Notes under the pieces: generated by a model | What the model was told of the DNA's origin: nothing | The model's input: the letters and a program-made list of their open reading frames with translations, nothing else | The model's database searches: none | DNA from: Aureimonas altamirensis | Lineage (GTDB): Bacteria > Pseudomonadota > Alphaproteobacteria > Rhizobiales > Rhizobiaceae | Direction of reading: 5' to 3' | Assembly (NCBI RefSeq): GCF_001463885.1 | Contig: NZ_BBWQ01000015.1 | Coordinates: 185,374-249,373, forward strand | DNA: 64,000 nucleotides | Program-made: the position numbers and the translations under genes | Shown: positions 16,422 to 27,214 of the stretch, in pieces | Layout: every line of letters begins with the position of its first letter | How positions within the stretch are numbered: the stretch's first letter is position 1

Positions 16422-17410
16422 GCGGGCTTCGCCATCTGCCCGTATTGCTGAACGAGGTGCGTGCGGCCGTGGCTGCCGCGCCCGGCGACATTATCGTGGA
16501 CGGAACCTTCGGGGCCGGCGGCTACAGCCGGGCTCTTCTGGATGCCGGTGCCACGATTATCGGCATCGACCGCGACCCGACTGCCATCGCCGACGCCGGC
16601 GCCATGCGCGCACAGTTCGGCGCGCGGCTGCGCCTGGTGGAAGGGCGCTTCTCTCGCATGGCCGAGTATGTCGACGGGCCCGTCGACGGCGTCGTGCTGG
16701 ATATCGGCGTCTCTTCTATGCAGATCGACACGGCCGAGCGCGGCTTCTCTTTCCAGAAGGACGGCCCCCTGGACATGCGGATGGAAGCGGCCGGGCCTTC
16801 TGCCGCCGATGTCGTCAACCGCCTCAAGCCGGGTGATCTTGCCCGGGTGCTGTCCTTTCTGGGCGAGGAGCGCCAGGCCGGTCGCATTGCCCGCGCCATC
16901 GAGGCACGGCGCGCCGAGCGCCCCTTCGAGACGACGGCGGATCTGGCCGGGCTGGTGGGCAAGGTGCTGGGCCGCCGACCGCAGGACAAGATCGATCCGG
17001 CCACCCGGACGTTTCAGGCGCTGCGCATCTACGTCAATGACGAGCTGGGCGAGTTGATGAATGCGCTGGTGGCTGCCGAGGCCATTCTGAAGCCGGGCGG
17101 CCGGCTGGTGGTCGTGACATTCCATTCTCTGGAAGACCGGATCGTGAAGCGGTTTCTGCGCGATCGCTCGCAAGCTGCTTCACAGTCACGGCATTTACCC
17201 GATCTTAGCCATGAGGATGCGACATTCGCGACGCGCAACAAGGCTGAAGGCGGCACGGCGGAAGAGATCGCGGAAAACCCGCGCGCCCGCTCCGCCAAGC
17301 TTCGTTCCGCGGTGCGTACCTCCGTTCCGGCGCGGCAGGGGCCGCATGCCTACCGGTTCTTCGATTTACCTGCGCTGGCGGCTTTGCCGCAATCCGGAGC
17401 ACAACGCTGA
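16418..17410 (+). CDS. rsmH: 16S rRNA (cytosine1402-N4)-methyltransferase
   Basis: RsmH (MraW), 330 residues, methylates N4 of C1402 in the ribosomal P site using [12 protein letters not shown] at the start, the SAM-binding [16 protein letters not shown], then [24 protein letters not shown] and [16 protein letters not shown] are the classical motifs. Its length is normal. It follows mraZ with an ATGA overlap and precedes ftsL with a one-base TGATG overlap, the usual dcw arrangement. No upstream promoter of its own is visible. Confidence 0.96.
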   Translation: MSGLRHLPVLLNEVRAAVAAAPGDIIVDGTFGAGGYSRALLDAGATIIGIDRDPTAIADAGAMRAQFGARLRLVEGRFSRMAEYVDGPVDGVVLDIGVSSMQIDTAERGFSFQKDGPLDMRMEAAGPSAADVVNRLKPGDLARVLSFLGEERQAGRIARAIEARRAERPFETTADLAGLVGKVLGRRPQDKIDPATRTFQALRIYVNDELGELMNALVAAEAILKPGGRLVVVTFHSLEDRIVKRFLRDRSQAASQSRHLPDLSHEDATFATRNKAEGGTAEEIAENPRARSAKLRSAVRTSVPARQGPHAYRFFDLPALAALPQSGAQR

Positions 17411-17766
17411 TGCTGAAGACGCTCGATATCATCCTCGTCGCCATCATGCTGTGCGCGGCCACATGGACGTTCAGCGTCAAGCACGAAGCGGAATCCATCG
17501 AAGAGCGTTTGCGCAAGGTCGATGCCGAGATCGCCATGGAGCGCGAGACCATCTCCCTGCTGGAGGCCGACTGGAGCCTGCTCAACCAGCCTTACCGGTT
17601 GCAGCGGCTGGCCGACATCTTCGCCGACGACCTGAACCTGAAGACCATTTCGCCGACGCAGATCGTCGGCCCTGAAGACCTGCCGTCCGAGCCGGTGCCG
17701 GTTGCCCCGGAGCCGAGCGCCCTGGAGGGCGGCCTGGCCGCCAATCAGCGAGGTGTCCTTCGATGA
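17410..17766 (+). CDS. ftsL: Cell division protein FtsL
   Basis: A 118-residue bitopic membrane protein of the divisome. One N-terminal transmembrane helix (ILVAIMLCAATWTF) is followed by a coiled-coil region, KHEAESIEERLRKVDAEIAMERETISLLEADWSLL, and the NQPYRLQRLADIF segment that is typical of alphaproteobacterial FtsL. The tail is Pro/Glu-rich. It partners with FtsB-like and FtsQ proteins to switch on FtsW-FtsI. Overlapping junctions on both sides (TGATG with rsmH, ATGA with ftsI) show translational coupling. Confidence 0.9.
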   Translation: MLKTLDIILVAIMLCAATWTFSVKHEAESIEERLRKVDAEIAMERETISLLEADWSLLNQPYRLQRLADIFADDLNLKTISPTQIVGPEDLPSEPVPVAPEPSALEGGLAANQRGVLR

Positions 17767-19409
17767 AGCTGCGCCGCCGCCTTCGCGATGAGCCACCGTT
17801 GAACAAGTCGCGGCTCGCCATTGCCATGATCGTATTCTGCGGCGTCTACGCGGTGATCGGCGGGCGGCTGATGGCATGGGGCACGATGCCGGAGGCCGAG
17901 GCGTCGGCCCAGCGGCAGATGGAGCCGGCAGCGCGTCCGAACCTTCTGGATCGCAACGGCGAGGTGCTGGCAACGGATATCCGCAGCGCGTCGGTCTTCG
18001 CCGAGCCAAGCCGCATACGCGACATGGATGTCGCAACCGAGCGCCTGGCCGCCGCATTGCCCGGCCTCGACGGAGAAACGGTGCGCAAGCGGCTGTCGCA
18101 GCGCGGTGGCATCGCGTGGATCAAGCGCAACGTCACACCGGCCGAGGCGCAGGCGGTTTCGAAGCTCGGTCTCGACGGCATCGGCCTTCGCACGGAAAAG
18201 CGGCGCTATTATCCGGGCGGCAGCACGGCATCCCATGTGGTCGGCCATGTCGATGCCGACAATCGCGGCGTCGCGGGCATGGAGAAATTCGTCGACGCGG
18301 AGGCCCGCAACGGACGCCGCATCGATGCAGCCGGCCAGCCGGAGCCGGTGCGCCTGTCGGTCGACCTGCGGGTTCAGCACGTTCTGCGGGACGAGCTCGC
18401 CTCCGCAATGAAGAAGTATCAGGCAATGGCTGCCGGCGGCGTCGTCCTCGACGTCGAGACGGGCGAGGTCGTCGCCATGGCCTCGCTGCCGGACTACGAT
18501 CCCAACAACCCGGACGGCGCCGCGGCCGGCAGCGGCGTCAACCGCATGTCGGCTGCGACCTACGAGATGGGGTCCACCTTCAAGACGTTCACCACGGCGA
18601 TGGCGCTGGAAAGCGGCAAGGTAGACCTGGACGATACGTTCGACGCCCGCGCGCCGATCCGCATCGACGGCTTCACCATTTCCGATACGGGCGGGCAGAA
18701 GCGGTCGCTGACGGTGCCCGAAATCTTCATGTACTCGTCCAATATCGGTGCCGCGCGCGAAGCCGAGGCCGTGGGTGTGGAGGGGCATCGCGCCTTCCTG
18801 TCGCGCATCGGGCTTCTGTCGCGTCTGCAGACGGAATTGCCCGAAACGGCGACGCCCGTGCAGCCGCGCCAATGGCAGGCCGTCCATTCTATCACAGCCT
18901 CCTTCGGGCATGGCGTGGCCACCACCCCGTTGCAGACTGCCGCGGCCGGCGCCGCGCTGATGAATGGCGGCTATCTGGTCCAGCCGACATTTCTGGCCCG
19001 CTCCCGGGCGGAGGCGGAAGCCGTCCGCGTACCGGTGGTCAGCGGCCGGACATCCGACGAAATGCGCTATCTGTTCCGCCTGAACGGGGAGCAGGGCTCC
19101 GGCAAGTCCGCCCGCGTGGACGGCTTCGACGTCGGCGGCAAGACCGGAACGGCCGAAAAGATGATCGCTGGGCGCTATCGCACGGACAAGCGGTTGAACG
19201 CCTATATGGCCGCCTTTCCGATGGCGAGCCCGCGCTATGTCGTCTTCGTCATGATCGACGAGCCGCAGCGTGCCGCCGGAGAGCCCTATGCCACGGCCGG
19301 CTGGAACGCCGCGCCCACGACGGCCAATATCATACGCCGCGCCGCCGCCTTTCTGGATATTCGTCCCGATTTCGGCACCGGCGGACGACAGCTTCTGGTG
19401 AGCTACTGA
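17763..19409 (+). CDS. ftsI: Septal peptidoglycan transpeptidase FtsI (PBP3)
   Basis: A 548-residue class B penicillin-binding protein that cross-links septal peptidoglycan in the periplasm. An N-terminal membrane anchor (about residues 18-40) leads to the PBP dimer domain (RPNLLDRNGEVLATDI) and then the transpeptidase domain. Active-site motifs are STFK with the nucleophile Ser271 and Lys274, SSN at 325-327, and KTGTAEK from Lys460. The size is close to that of other FtsI proteins of Rhizobiales. Its start overlaps the ftsL stop, and a 74-base gap separates it from murE, the first real gap in this run. Confidence 0.96.
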   Translation: MKLRRRLRDEPPLNKSRLAIAMIVFCGVYAVIGGRLMAWGTMPEAEASAQRQMEPAARPNLLDRNGEVLATDIRSASVFAEPSRIRDMDVATERLAAALPGLDGETVRKRLSQRGGIAWIKRNVTPAEAQAVSKLGLDGIGLRTEKRRYYPGGSTASHVVGHVDADNRGVAGMEKFVDAEARNGRRIDAAGQPEPVRLSVDLRVQHVLRDELASAMKKYQAMAAGGVVLDVETGEVVAMASLPDYDPNNPDGAAAGSGVNRMSAATYEMGSTFKTFTTAMALESGKVDLDDTFDARAPIRIDGFTISDTGGQKRSLTVPEIFMYSSNIGAAREAEAVGVEGHRAFLSRIGLLSRLQTELPETATPVQPRQWQAVHSITASFGHGVATTPLQTAAAGAALMNGGYLVQPTFLARSRAEAEAVRVPVVSGRTSDEMRYLFRLNGEQGSGKSARVDGFDVGGKTGTAEKMIAGRYRTDKRLNAYMAAFPMASPRYVVFVMIDEPQRAAGEPYATAGWNAAPTTANIIRRAAAFLDIRPDFGTGGRQLLVSY

Positions 19410-19483
19410 TTCTATGCTATCGGGCGAATCGTTTGCCGGCAGCCGCTGGTCGCAGCCCGGCATAAGTGAAGAGAACGCCCGAT

Positions 19484-20944
19484 ATGCCTGACATGAAGCT
19501 ATCTGACCTGGCCGACGGTCTGGCCGACATGGCGCCCGAAACGGCGGCGATCCCGGTGGCCGGCATGACCGCCGATTCGCGCAAGGTGGAGCCGGGTTTC
19601 CTGTTTGCCGCACTGTCCGGAACCCGGCTCGACGGATCTGTCTTCGTGGCGGAGGCGCGGCGCAAGGGGGCCGCCGCCGTTCTGGTGGAAGGCGATGTCC
19701 ATGTGGCCGATGGGCTGCCGGTGCTGCGGGCCGCCGATGCCCGCCATGCCCTGGCCGTGATGGCGGCCCGCTTCTACCAGCGGCAGCCCGGCACGCTGGT
19801 GGCCGTCACGGGCACCAGCGGCAAGACGTCCATCGCCGCGTTTATTAGGCAGATCTGGGCGCGCTGCGGGCAGGCCGCCGCATCCATCGGCACCACAGGG
19901 GTCGTCAGCCCGACGCGCGACGAATACGGAACCTTGACGACGCCCGATCCGGTCGATCTGGCGCGGCTTCTGGCGGAACTGGCCGACGAAGGCGTCACCC
20001 ACGCAGCCATGGAAGCATCCAGCCATGGGCTGACCCAGCGTCGGCTGGATGGCGTGCGGCTTGCCGCCGGCGGCTTCAGCAATCTCGGCCGCGACCACAT
20101 GGACTACCACCCCACGGTCGAGCATTACTTCCGCTCCAAGATGCGGCTTTTCGATACGCTGCTGCCCAAGAGCGCGCCGGCCGTCATCTTTGCCGACGAC
20201 GCCTTCTCCGAGCCGGCGGCGCGGGCCGCGCGCGAGGCAGGGCTGACGGTGCATCTGGTGGGGCGCGGCGGAGACCTTCTGCGTCTGAAGCGGCTGGAAC
20301 TCGAGCGCGCACGGCAGATCGCCGAGATCGAGGGCGGCGGCGCCATCCACCGGGTCGTGCTGCCGCTGGCCGGCGAGTTCCAGATGTCGAATGCGCTTGT
20401 GGCCGCAGGGCTGGCCATCGCCACCGGGACGCCTGTCGGCAAGGCGCTGGCTGCGCTGGAGCATATCCAGGGTGCGCCGGGTAGACTGGATCTTGCCGGC
20501 ACAAAGCCCGGCGGCATCCCGGTCTTCGTGGATTATGCGCACAAGCCCGAGGCACTGGAGAATGTCCTGTCGTCGGTGCGCCCCTTTACCACCGGCAAGG
20601 TCATCGTGGTGTTCGGCTGCGGCGGCGACCGGGACAGGCTGAAGCGCCCCATCATGGGCGAGATCGCCACGCGTCTGGCCGATACGGTCATCGTCACCGA
20701 CGATAATCCACGCTCCGAACATCCTGATGCCATACGGGCCGAGATACTGGCGGCCGCACCGGGCGCCATCGAGATCGGCGACCGCAGGGCCGCCATCGTG
20801 GAAGCGGTGCGCCTGGCCGTGCCCGGCGATACGGTCGTCGTGGCCGGCAAGGGACACGAGGTGGGGCAGACCGTTGGCGAAACGACCCACCATTTCAGCG
20901 ACCACGAGGAAGTGGCGCGGGCTATTTCGGAGAACAGCCGATGA
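19484..20944 (+). CDS. murE: UDP-MurNAc-L-Ala-D-Glu:meso-diaminopimelate ligase
   Basis: MurE, 486 residues, adds meso-diaminopimelate as third residue of the stem peptide in the cytoplasm. The ATP loop is [10 protein letters not shown], the central domain has AMEASSHGL and the carbamylated-lysine region [17 protein letters not shown] (Asp407-Arg410) is the meso-DAP-specific signature, so the wall is of the usual Gram-negative chemotype. The ATG at 19484 is preferred with GAAGAGA before it; a GTG six codons earlier is possible. The stop overlaps the murF ATG. Confidence 0.96.
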   Translation: MPDMKLSDLADGLADMAPETAAIPVAGMTADSRKVEPGFLFAALSGTRLDGSVFVAEARRKGAAAVLVEGDVHVADGLPVLRAADARHALAVMAARFYQRQPGTLVAVTGTSGKTSIAAFIRQIWARCGQAAASIGTTGVVSPTRDEYGTLTTPDPVDLARLLAELADEGVTHAAMEASSHGLTQRRLDGVRLAAGGFSNLGRDHMDYHPTVEHYFRSKMRLFDTLLPKSAPAVIFADDAFSEPAARAAREAGLTVHLVGRGGDLLRLKRLELERARQIAEIEGGGAIHRVVLPLAGEFQMSNALVAAGLAIATGTPVGKALAALEHIQGAPGRLDLAGTKPGGIPVFVDYAHKPEALENVLSSVRPFTTGKVIVVFGCGGDRDRLKRPIMGEIATRLADTVIVTDDNPRSEHPDAIRAEILAAAPGAIEIGDRRAAIVEAVRLAVPGDTVVVAGKGHEVGQTVGETTHHFSDHEEVARAISENSR

Positions 20945-22401
20945 CGGAGCCGCTCTGGACAGGCGAGGCGCTGCTGGCGGCCACGGGTGGCCGCCCGATC
21001 GGCAGCCTGCCGCCCTCGGTAACGGGCATTTCCATCGATTCGCGTAGCGTCGGGCCGGGCGAAGCCTTCTTCGCCATCAAGGGCGACCGCTTCGACGGGC
21101 ATGATTTTCTCAGTGCCGCCGCCGCCGCCGGGGCGAGCCTGCTTGTCGTCTCGGAGCGCAAGCTGCCGGCCCTGCAGCGGCTGACCACCCCGCTGCTGGT
21201 GGTGGACGACGTGTTGAAGGCACTGGAGCGGCTTGCCGCCGTTGCGCGCATGCGTGCAACGGGACAGATAATCGCCGTGACGGGCAGCGTCGGAAAGACG
21301 ACGACGAAGGAAGCGCTGCGCCACGCGCTGGGGGCCTGCGGCACGGTGCATGCCTCTGCCGCCTCCTTCAACAATCATTGGGGCGTGCCGCTGTCGCTGG
21401 CGCGGCTGCCGCAGGATGCCGACTATGCCGTCTTCGAGATCGGCATGAACCATCCGGGCGAAATCCGCCCGCTGGTCAAGCTCGTGCAGCCGCATGTTGC
21501 CATCGTAACGCTGATTGCGCCGGCGCATCTTGGCCATTTCCGCGACCTTGAAGAGATCGCCGACGCCAAGGGCGAGATATTCGAGGGCGTCGTGCCGGGC
21601 GGCAGCGCCATCATCAATGCCGACGACCCCTATGGGCCGCATCTGGCAGACCTGGCCCGGACGGCGGGCGTCACGCGCATTGCCCGCTTCGGCGAGGCGG
21701 GCACCGCCGATTTCCGCCTGATCCGCTTCCAGAAGCTGGATGACGGAGCCAATATGGAAGCACGGATCGACGGCACCAATGTCGATGTGCGCATCGCTTC
21801 CGCCGGGCGCCATATCGCGCAGAACATGCTGGCCGTGCTGGGCGCGGTCGACCTCGTCGGGGCCGATCTCGCCAAGGCGGCGGAGGCGCTGTCGGGCTGG
21901 CGTACGGGCAAGGGGCGCGGGGCGCGCCACGACGTGCCGGCCGGCAGCGGCATCATCCGCGTCATCGATGAAAGCTACAACGCCAATCCCGCCTCCATGC
22001 GCGCGGCGATCGCCGTTCTGGCTGGGGCGGAGCCGCGCAGCGACGGGCGGCGCGTGGCGGTGCTGGGCGACATGCGGGAACTGGGCGACAACAGCGCGCG
22101 GCTGCACGCCGAGCTGGCAGAGCCATTGCTGGCGGCGGCGGTGGACGCGGTCTTCCTGACGGGGCCGGAGATCCGCCCGCTGCTGGATACGATCGCCGGC
22201 CAGGCCGACGTGCAATGGCTGCCCGACCTCGATGCGCTTGGGCGGGCGCTGGCCGTTTACCTGCGCCCCGGCGACGTGGTGATGTTCAAGGCATCGAACG
22301 GCATTGGCCTTTCCAGGCTGGTCGACGCGATGGTAGAGCCCCGGACCGATAGTTCGACAAGACAGGAAGCGGCGCCGCGCGTGCCCGCGCCGGAGGCCTG
22401 A
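20941..22401 (+). CDS. murF: UDP-MurNAc-tripeptide:D-alanyl-D-alanine ligase
   Basis: MurF, 486 residues, attaches the D-Ala-D-Ala dipeptide made by Ddl. The Mur ligase layout is clear: N-terminal uridine-binding domain ([20 protein letters not shown]), the ATP loop [15 protein letters not shown], the central [11 protein letters not shown] and the C-terminal [15 protein letters not shown] motif. Start and stop are coupled to the neighbours: the ATG overlaps the murE stop, and mraY begins two bases after its stop. The last 20 residues are a polar tail. Confidence 0.96.
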   Translation: MTEPLWTGEALLAATGGRPIGSLPPSVTGISIDSRSVGPGEAFFAIKGDRFDGHDFLSAAAAAGASLLVVSERKLPALQRLTTPLLVVDDVLKALERLAAVARMRATGQIIAVTGSVGKTTTKEALRHALGACGTVHASAASFNNHWGVPLSLARLPQDADYAVFEIGMNHPGEIRPLVKLVQPHVAIVTLIAPAHLGHFRDLEEIADAKGEIFEGVVPGGSAIINADDPYGPHLADLARTAGVTRIARFGEAGTADFRLIRFQKLDDGANMEARIDGTNVDVRIASAGRHIAQNMLAVLGAVDLVGADLAKAAEALSGWRTGKGRGARHDVPAGSGIIRVIDESYNANPASMRAAIAVLAGAEPRSDGRRVAVLGDMRELGDNSARLHAELAEPLLAAAVDAVFLTGPEIRPLLDTIAGQADVQWLPDLDALGRALAVYLRPGDVVMFKASNGIGLSRLVDAMVEPRTDSSTRQEAAPRVPAPEA

Positions 22402-22403
22402 GC

Positions 22404-23486
22404 GTGCTGACATACCTTGCCCATTTCGCGGAAGACGCGCAGGTCTTCAACGTGTTCCGCTACATCACCTTTCGCACCGGTGCGGCGATGATCACCTCGT
22501 TCATCGTGGTCTTCCTGTTCGGCCCGTCGATCATCGCGACGCTGCGCATCAGGCAGGGACGGGGGCAGCCGATCCGCGCCGATGGTCCGCAGACGCATTT
22601 CAAGAAGGCCGGCACCCCCACCATGGGCGGGCTGATGATCCTGTCCGGCGTCATCGCGGCGACGCTGATCTGGGCCGACCTGCGCAATCTCTATGTGTGG
22701 GCGGTGCTGCTGGTGACGGTCGGCTTCGGGGCGATCGGCTTCTATGACGACTACCTCAAGGTGACGAAGCAGAGCCACAAGGGCTTTTCGGGCAAGGCCC
22801 GGCTGGCGCTGGAATTTCTGATCGCGGGCATCGCCTCGGCCATCATCGTCTATGCCGGCTCCGACGATCTGGCGACGTCCATTCCGGTGCCCTTCTTCAA
22901 GCAGTTCCTGCTGGATCTCGGCATCTTCTATGTCGGCTTCGCCGCCTTCGTGATGGTGGGGGCCGGCAACGCCGTCAACCTGACCGACGGGCTGGACGGG
23001 CTGGCCATCGTGCCGATCATGATCGCCGCCGCCGCGCTGGGCCTGATCGCCTATCTCGCCGGCAACGTGAACTTTGCCAACTATCTGCAGATCCACTTCG
23101 TGCTCGGCACGGGCGAGCTGGCCGTGCTGTGCGGCGCGGTGCTGGGTGCCGGGCTCGGCTTCCTCTGGTTCAACGCGCCGCCGGCTGCCATCTTCATGGG
23201 CGATACGGGGTCGCTGGCCCTCGGCGGGCTGACCGGCGCCGTCGCCGTCGCCACCAAGCACGAGCTGGTGCTTGCCATCATCGGCGGCCTGTTCGTCATC
23301 GAGGCGCTATCGGTCATCATCCAGGTGGCCAGCTTCAAGCTGACGGGCAAGCGGGTTTTCCTGATGGCGCCGATCCACCACCACTTCGAAAAGCTCGGCT
23401 GGACGGAAAGCCAGGTGGTGGTGCGGTTCTGGATCATCGCCTTCATGCTGGCCTTCGTCGGCCTGTCCACGCTCAAGCTGCGGTGA
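22404..23486 (+). CDS. mraY: Phospho-MurNAc-pentapeptide transferase
   Basis: MraY, 360 residues and about ten membrane helices, moves phospho-MurNAc-pentapeptide to undecaprenyl phosphate to make lipid I. The conserved cytoplasmic loops are visible: [14 protein letters not shown], the Mg-binding GFYDDYLKV with Asp-Asp, [25 protein letters not shown] and the histidine motif [13 protein letters not shown]. The GTG start is two bases after the murF stop, and the length matches the family. Confidence 0.97.
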   Translation: MLTYLAHFAEDAQVFNVFRYITFRTGAAMITSFIVVFLFGPSIIATLRIRQGRGQPIRADGPQTHFKKAGTPTMGGLMILSGVIAATLIWADLRNLYVWAVLLVTVGFGAIGFYDDYLKVTKQSHKGFSGKARLALEFLIAGIASAIIVYAGSDDLATSIPVPFFKQFLLDLGIFYVGFAAFVMVGAGNAVNLTDGLDGLAIVPIMIAAAALGLIAYLAGNVNFANYLQIHFVLGTGELAVLCGAVLGAGLGFLWFNAPPAAIFMGDTGSLALGGLTGAVAVATKHELVLAIIGGLFVIEALSVIIQVASFKLTGKRVFLMAPIHHHFEKLGWTESQVVVRFWIIAFMLAFVGLSTLKLR

Positions 23487-23493
23487 GGCGGGC

Positions 23494-24879
23494 ATGATCG
23501 CGGCACGCACCTTCAAGGATCGCTCCATCGCCCTGTTCGGCCTCGGCGGCTCCGGCAACGCCACGGCGCGCGCGCTGGCCGAGGGCGGCGCGCTGCTGAC
23601 CGCCTTCGACGACAATCCGGCGGCGGTGGCCGCTGCCGCCGCGGCCGGCCTTCCGGTCGGCGACCTGCACGATCTGGACTGGAGCGCCATCGACGCGCTG
23701 GTTCTGGCGCCGGGCGTGCCGCTGACGCATCCGCGCCCGCACTGGAGCGCCGAGCTTGCCCGTCAGGCCGGCGTCGAGATCATCGGCGACGTGGAGATAT
23801 TCTCGCGCGAGCGGGCGGAAAGGGCCCCCGACGCGCCCTTCATCGCCATCACCGGCACCAATGGCAAGTCCACCACCACGGCGCTGATCGCCCACTGCAT
23901 CGCAGCCAGCGGCCGCAATGCGCAGCTTGGGGGCAATATCGGCGTGCCGGTGCTGACGCTCGCCCCGCCGGAAGGCGACCCCTGCTATGTGGTGGAGTGC
24001 TCGTCGTACCAGATCGACCTTGCCCCGTCGCTGCGGCCCACCGTCGGCATCCTCATCAACCTGTCGCCCGACCATCTGGACAGGCACGGGACGATGGAAA
24101 ACTACGCCGCCATCAAGGAACGGCTGGTGGCCGGCGCGCAGACCGCCGTCATCGGCATCGACGATCCCTATTGCGCCGCCATCGCCGACAGGCTGGAGGC
24201 CGCCGGACACGATGTGCTGCGCATTTCCCGGCAGGAGCTGCCGGCCAATGGCTACGGCTTCGATGGAACGGATGTCGTGCGCCGGGTCGGCGGCGCGGAA
24301 GCCGGGCGCTTTCGCATTGCCGGCATCGGCTCGCTGCGCGGCCGCCACAACGGGCAGAACGCCGCCGCCGCCATCGCCGCGCTCTCGGCAACCGGGCTTT
24401 CGGACGCGGAGATCGACGCCGGGCTTGCCGTGTTTCCGGGGCTTGCCCACCGCATGGAACAGGTAGGCCATGTCGGGCAGGTGCTCTTCATCAACGATTC
24501 GAAGGCCACCAACGCCGATGCCGCAGCACCGGCGCTTGCCAGCTTCGACAGGATCCACTGGATCGCCGGCGGACTGCCCAAAGAGGGCGGCATCGCTCCG
24601 CTGGAGCCGCTCTTCGATCATGTGGCCAAGGCCTACCTGATCGGCGAGGCGGCGCCGGCCTTTGCGGCCACTCTTGGTAAACGAATTCCTTACGAAATAT
24701 CCGGTACTCTGGAGCAAGCGGTGGCAAGCGCCGCGCGTGATGCGTCGGGCACGGGCGGGGAGGAAGTCGTTCTTCTGTCTCCGGCCTGTGCGAGTTTCGA
24801 TCAGTTCCGCAATTTCGAGGTTCGTGGCGCGGCCTTTCGCGATGCGGTTTCCGCATTGCCGGGTTTCAGGCCCATCTGA
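23494..24879 (+). CDS. murD: UDP-MurNAc-L-alanine:D-glutamate ligase
   Basis: MurD, 461 residues, adds D-Glu as second residue of the stem peptide. The N-terminal Rossmann-like domain begins [14 protein letters not shown], the ATP loop is [15 protein letters not shown], and [28 protein letters not shown] and [12 protein letters not shown] complete the ligase signatures. GAGGCGGG stands just before the ATG, 7 bases after mraY. It continues the ordered murE-F-mraY-D-ftsW-G-C-B series. Confidence 0.96.
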   Translation: MIAARTFKDRSIALFGLGGSGNATARALAEGGALLTAFDDNPAAVAAAAAAGLPVGDLHDLDWSAIDALVLAPGVPLTHPRPHWSAELARQAGVEIIGDVEIFSRERAERAPDAPFIAITGTNGKSTTTALIAHCIAASGRNAQLGGNIGVPVLTLAPPEGDPCYVVECSSYQIDLAPSLRPTVGILINLSPDHLDRHGTMENYAAIKERLVAGAQTAVIGIDDPYCAAIADRLEAAGHDVLRISRQELPANGYGFDGTDVVRRVGGAEAGRFRIAGIGSLRGRHNGQNAAAAIAALSATGLSDAEIDAGLAVFPGLAHRMEQVGHVGQVLFINDSKATNADAAAPALASFDRIHWIAGGLPKEGGIAPLEPLFDHVAKAYLIGEAAPAFAATLGKRIPYEISGTLEQAVASAARDASGTGGEEVVLLSPACASFDQFRNFEVRGAAFRDAVSALPGFRPI

Positions 24880-24900
24880 CACGACAAAAGGGGGTGTGGC

Positions 24901-26070
24901 ATGGCCGTGAGCCGCGCGAAAAAAGGCCTGATTGCCGATTGGTGGTGGTCTATCGACCGCTGGCTTCTGGCCGCCTTCCTGATTCTGATGCTGGGCGGCA
25001 TGATGCTGTCCTTCGCGGCCAGCCCTCCGGTTGCGGAACGGATCGGGCTTGAGCCGTTCCACTTCGTCAAGCGCCATGCGCTGTTCCTGTTTCCCTCGAT
25101 CGCGGTGATGCTGGCCACCTCGCTTCTGACGCCGCACGGCATCCGCCGCATGTCGCTGATCATGCTGTGCGCGGCGCTGGTGACGATGGTGCTGGCGCTG
25201 TTCTTCGGCATGGAAGTCAAGGGTGCCCGGCGATGGATGTCGTTCGGCCCGTTCAGCGTCCAGCCGTCCGAGTTCATGAAGCCGGCCTTCGTGATCGTCT
25301 GCGCCTGGCTGTTTGCCGAGCGTGCGCGTCGGCCCGACGTGCCTGGCAATCTTCTGTCCCTGATGCTGCTGATCGTGGTGGCGGCGCTGCTGGTGGCGCA
25401 ACCGGACCTTGGCCAGACCATCCTGACGGCGGGCGCGTGGGGCGGCCTGTTCTTCATGGCGGGCATGCCATGGCTTTGGATCATGGTGCTGGGCGGCATC
25501 GGCGGGGTGGGCTTCTTTGGCGCCTATGTCGCCTTTCCGCACGTCGCCAGCCGTATCGACCGCTTTTTGACGGGCGAGGGCGACACCTTCCAGACCGACA
25601 CCGCGCGCGAGGCGATCATGCGCGGCGGCTGGCTTGGGCAGGGCCCGGGCGAGGGTACCGTCAAGCGCATCCTGCCCGACAGCCACACCGACTTCGCCTT
25701 TTCCGTCATCGCGGAAGAGTTCGGCATCATCACTTGCATGCTTCTGGCAGCGGTGTTCTGCTTCGTCGTCATGCGTGGCCTGCAGGTGGCCTTCCAGCAG
25801 CGCGACACCTTTGCCAGGCTGGCCATATCCGGCCTCGTCATGCTGTTCGGCATGCAGTCGATCATCAATATGGCGGTGAACCTGCAATTGATGCCCGCCA
25901 AGGGCATGACGCTGCCTTTCATCTCTTATGGCGGCTCGTCCATGCTGGCCGTCGCCATCTCGGCCGGCTTCGTTCTGGCGCTGACGCGCAAGCGCGCCGA
26001 AAACTCGTCGCAGATCGACAGGCTGATGACGCGCACGCTGGCTCTCGGCGGCACGTTGCAGCCGCGCTGA
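24901..26070 (+). CDS. ftsW: Lipid II polymerase FtsW (SEDS family)
   Basis: FtsW, 389 residues with about ten membrane helices, is the SEDS glycosyltransferase that polymerises lipid II at the septum with FtsI. Characteristic pieces are GARRWMSFGPFSVQPSEFMKPAFV, the VAQPDLGQTI motif, GEGDTFQTD, LPDSHTDFAFSVIAEEFG (with the catalytic-loop Asp residues) and PAKGMTLPFISYGGSSML. A strong AGGGGG Shine-Dalgarno precedes the ATG. The C-terminal tail after the last helix is short and basic. Confidence 0.96.
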   Translation: MAVSRAKKGLIADWWWSIDRWLLAAFLILMLGGMMLSFAASPPVAERIGLEPFHFVKRHALFLFPSIAVMLATSLLTPHGIRRMSLIMLCAALVTMVLALFFGMEVKGARRWMSFGPFSVQPSEFMKPAFVIVCAWLFAERARRPDVPGNLLSLMLLIVVAALLVAQPDLGQTILTAGAWGGLFFMAGMPWLWIMVLGGIGGVGFFGAYVAFPHVASRIDRFLTGEGDTFQTDTAREAIMRGGWLGQGPGEGTVKRILPDSHTDFAFSVIAEEFGIITCMLLAAVFCFVVMRGLQVAFQQRDTFARLAISGLVMLFGMQSIINMAVNLQLMPAKGMTLPFISYGGSSMLAVAISAGFVLALTRKRAENSSQIDRLMTRTLALGGTLQPR

Positions 26071-26084
26071 AGACAGGCTCGTCC

Positions 26085-27188
26085 ATGACAAAACGCATCC
26101 TTCTGGCCGCCGGCGGAACCGGCGGCCATCTCTTCCCCGCAGAGGCGCTGGCGCACGAACTGGCGCGGCGCGGGCACGAGGTCCATCTGGCCACGGATGA
26201 GCGGGCCGGACGGTTTTCCGGCGGCTTTCCGGCAGCGGAAACGCATATCGTACCTTCTGCCACATTCGGATCGCGCAATCCCGTAGCGGTCGCGCGCTCT
26301 CTCCTGAAGCTGTGGACGGGCCTGCGCACCGCAAGCGCCCTGCTGCGCCGCCTCAAGCCTGATGTAACGATCGGCTTTGGCGGATATCCGTCCGTTCCGC
26401 CCGTGCTTTCGGCAACGCAGGCCGGCTGGCCCAGCATGATCCACGAGCAGAACGCCGTGATGGGCCGCGCCAACCGCTTCCTGGCGCGCCGCGTGGGCCG
26501 CATCGCCGCCGGTATCCCGCAGGACAAGGCGGCGGCGGAGCTGCGAGACAAGATCGTGGTGACCGGCAACCCGGTGCGACCGGCGGTGCTGGAAGCGGCA
26601 AAAACACCATATCGTCCAAGCGCTTCCGGAGAGGCGTTCAACCTTGTCGTGTTCGGCGGAAGCCAGGGGGCGGCGTTTTTCTCGCAGGTTCTGCCGGAGG
26701 CGATCTCGCTTCTGGAGCCTTCGGTGCGCGAGCGCCTGCGCGTGACGCAGCAGGCACGCACCGACGACGAAGCGCGCGTGCGGACCTATTATGCCGACGC
26801 CGGCATCCCGGCAGAGGTTTCGCCCTTCTTCTCCGACATGGCCGACCGGTTGGCCGCCGCCCACCTCGTCATCAGCCGCTCCGGTGCGTCCACCGTTTCG
26901 GAACTGGCCGTCATCGGCCGACCGTCCATCCTGGTGCCCTATCCCTATGCGCTCGACCATGACCAGGCCGCCAACGCGGCCCGGCTGGAGGCGCAGGGCG
27001 GCACCATCGTCGCGCGGCAGGCCGACCTGACGGGCGAGCGGCTGGCCACGATCCTGGCGCAACTGGCCGATGCACCGGACGAGGCTGCCCGCATGGCCGA
27101 GGCGGCACGCGCAACCGGCATTCCCAATGCGGCGGAGTTGCTCGCCGATCTCGTAGAAGCTATGCCGCCCCGAACGGCCCGGTCATAG
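26085..27188 (+). CDS. murG: UDP-GlcNAc:lipid I GlcNAc transferase
   Basis: MurG, 367 residues, is a peripheral membrane GT-B enzyme (GT28) that adds GlcNAc to lipid I, giving lipid II. The first G loop reads [17 protein letters not shown], then [14 protein letters not shown], the third loop [13 protein letters not shown], and the UDP-GlcNAc-binding [21 protein letters not shown] are present. The ATG at 26085 begins the family N-terminus 14 bases after ftsW. The gene uses a different frame from ftsW. Confidence 0.96.
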   Translation: MTKRILLAAGGTGGHLFPAEALAHELARRGHEVHLATDERAGRFSGGFPAAETHIVPSATFGSRNPVAVARSLLKLWTGLRTASALLRRLKPDVTIGFGGYPSVPPVLSATQAGWPSMIHEQNAVMGRANRFLARRVGRIAAGIPQDKAAAELRDKIVVTGNPVRPAVLEAAKTPYRPSASGEAFNLVVFGGSQGAAFFSQVLPEAISLLEPSVRERLRVTQQARTDDEARVRTYYADAGIPAEVSPFFSDMADRLAAAHLVISRSGASTVSELAVIGRPSILVPYPYALDHDQAANAARLEAQGGTIVARQADLTGERLATILAQLADAPDEAARMAEAARATGIPNAAELLADLVEAMPPRTARS

Positions 27189-27214
27189 ATCGAATGCTTG
27201 GAAAGGAAATTCCC

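Noticed and set aside
17745..19613. A 622-codon open frame on the minus strand
   Set aside because: It is antisense to ftsI and lacks any recognisable domain or ribosome site.
23473..26334. A 953-codon open frame on the minus strand
   Set aside because: It runs opposite to mraY, murD and ftsW, which have unmistakable motifs. High GC leaves the antisense frame without stops; its protein is Arg/His/Gln-rich without any domain.
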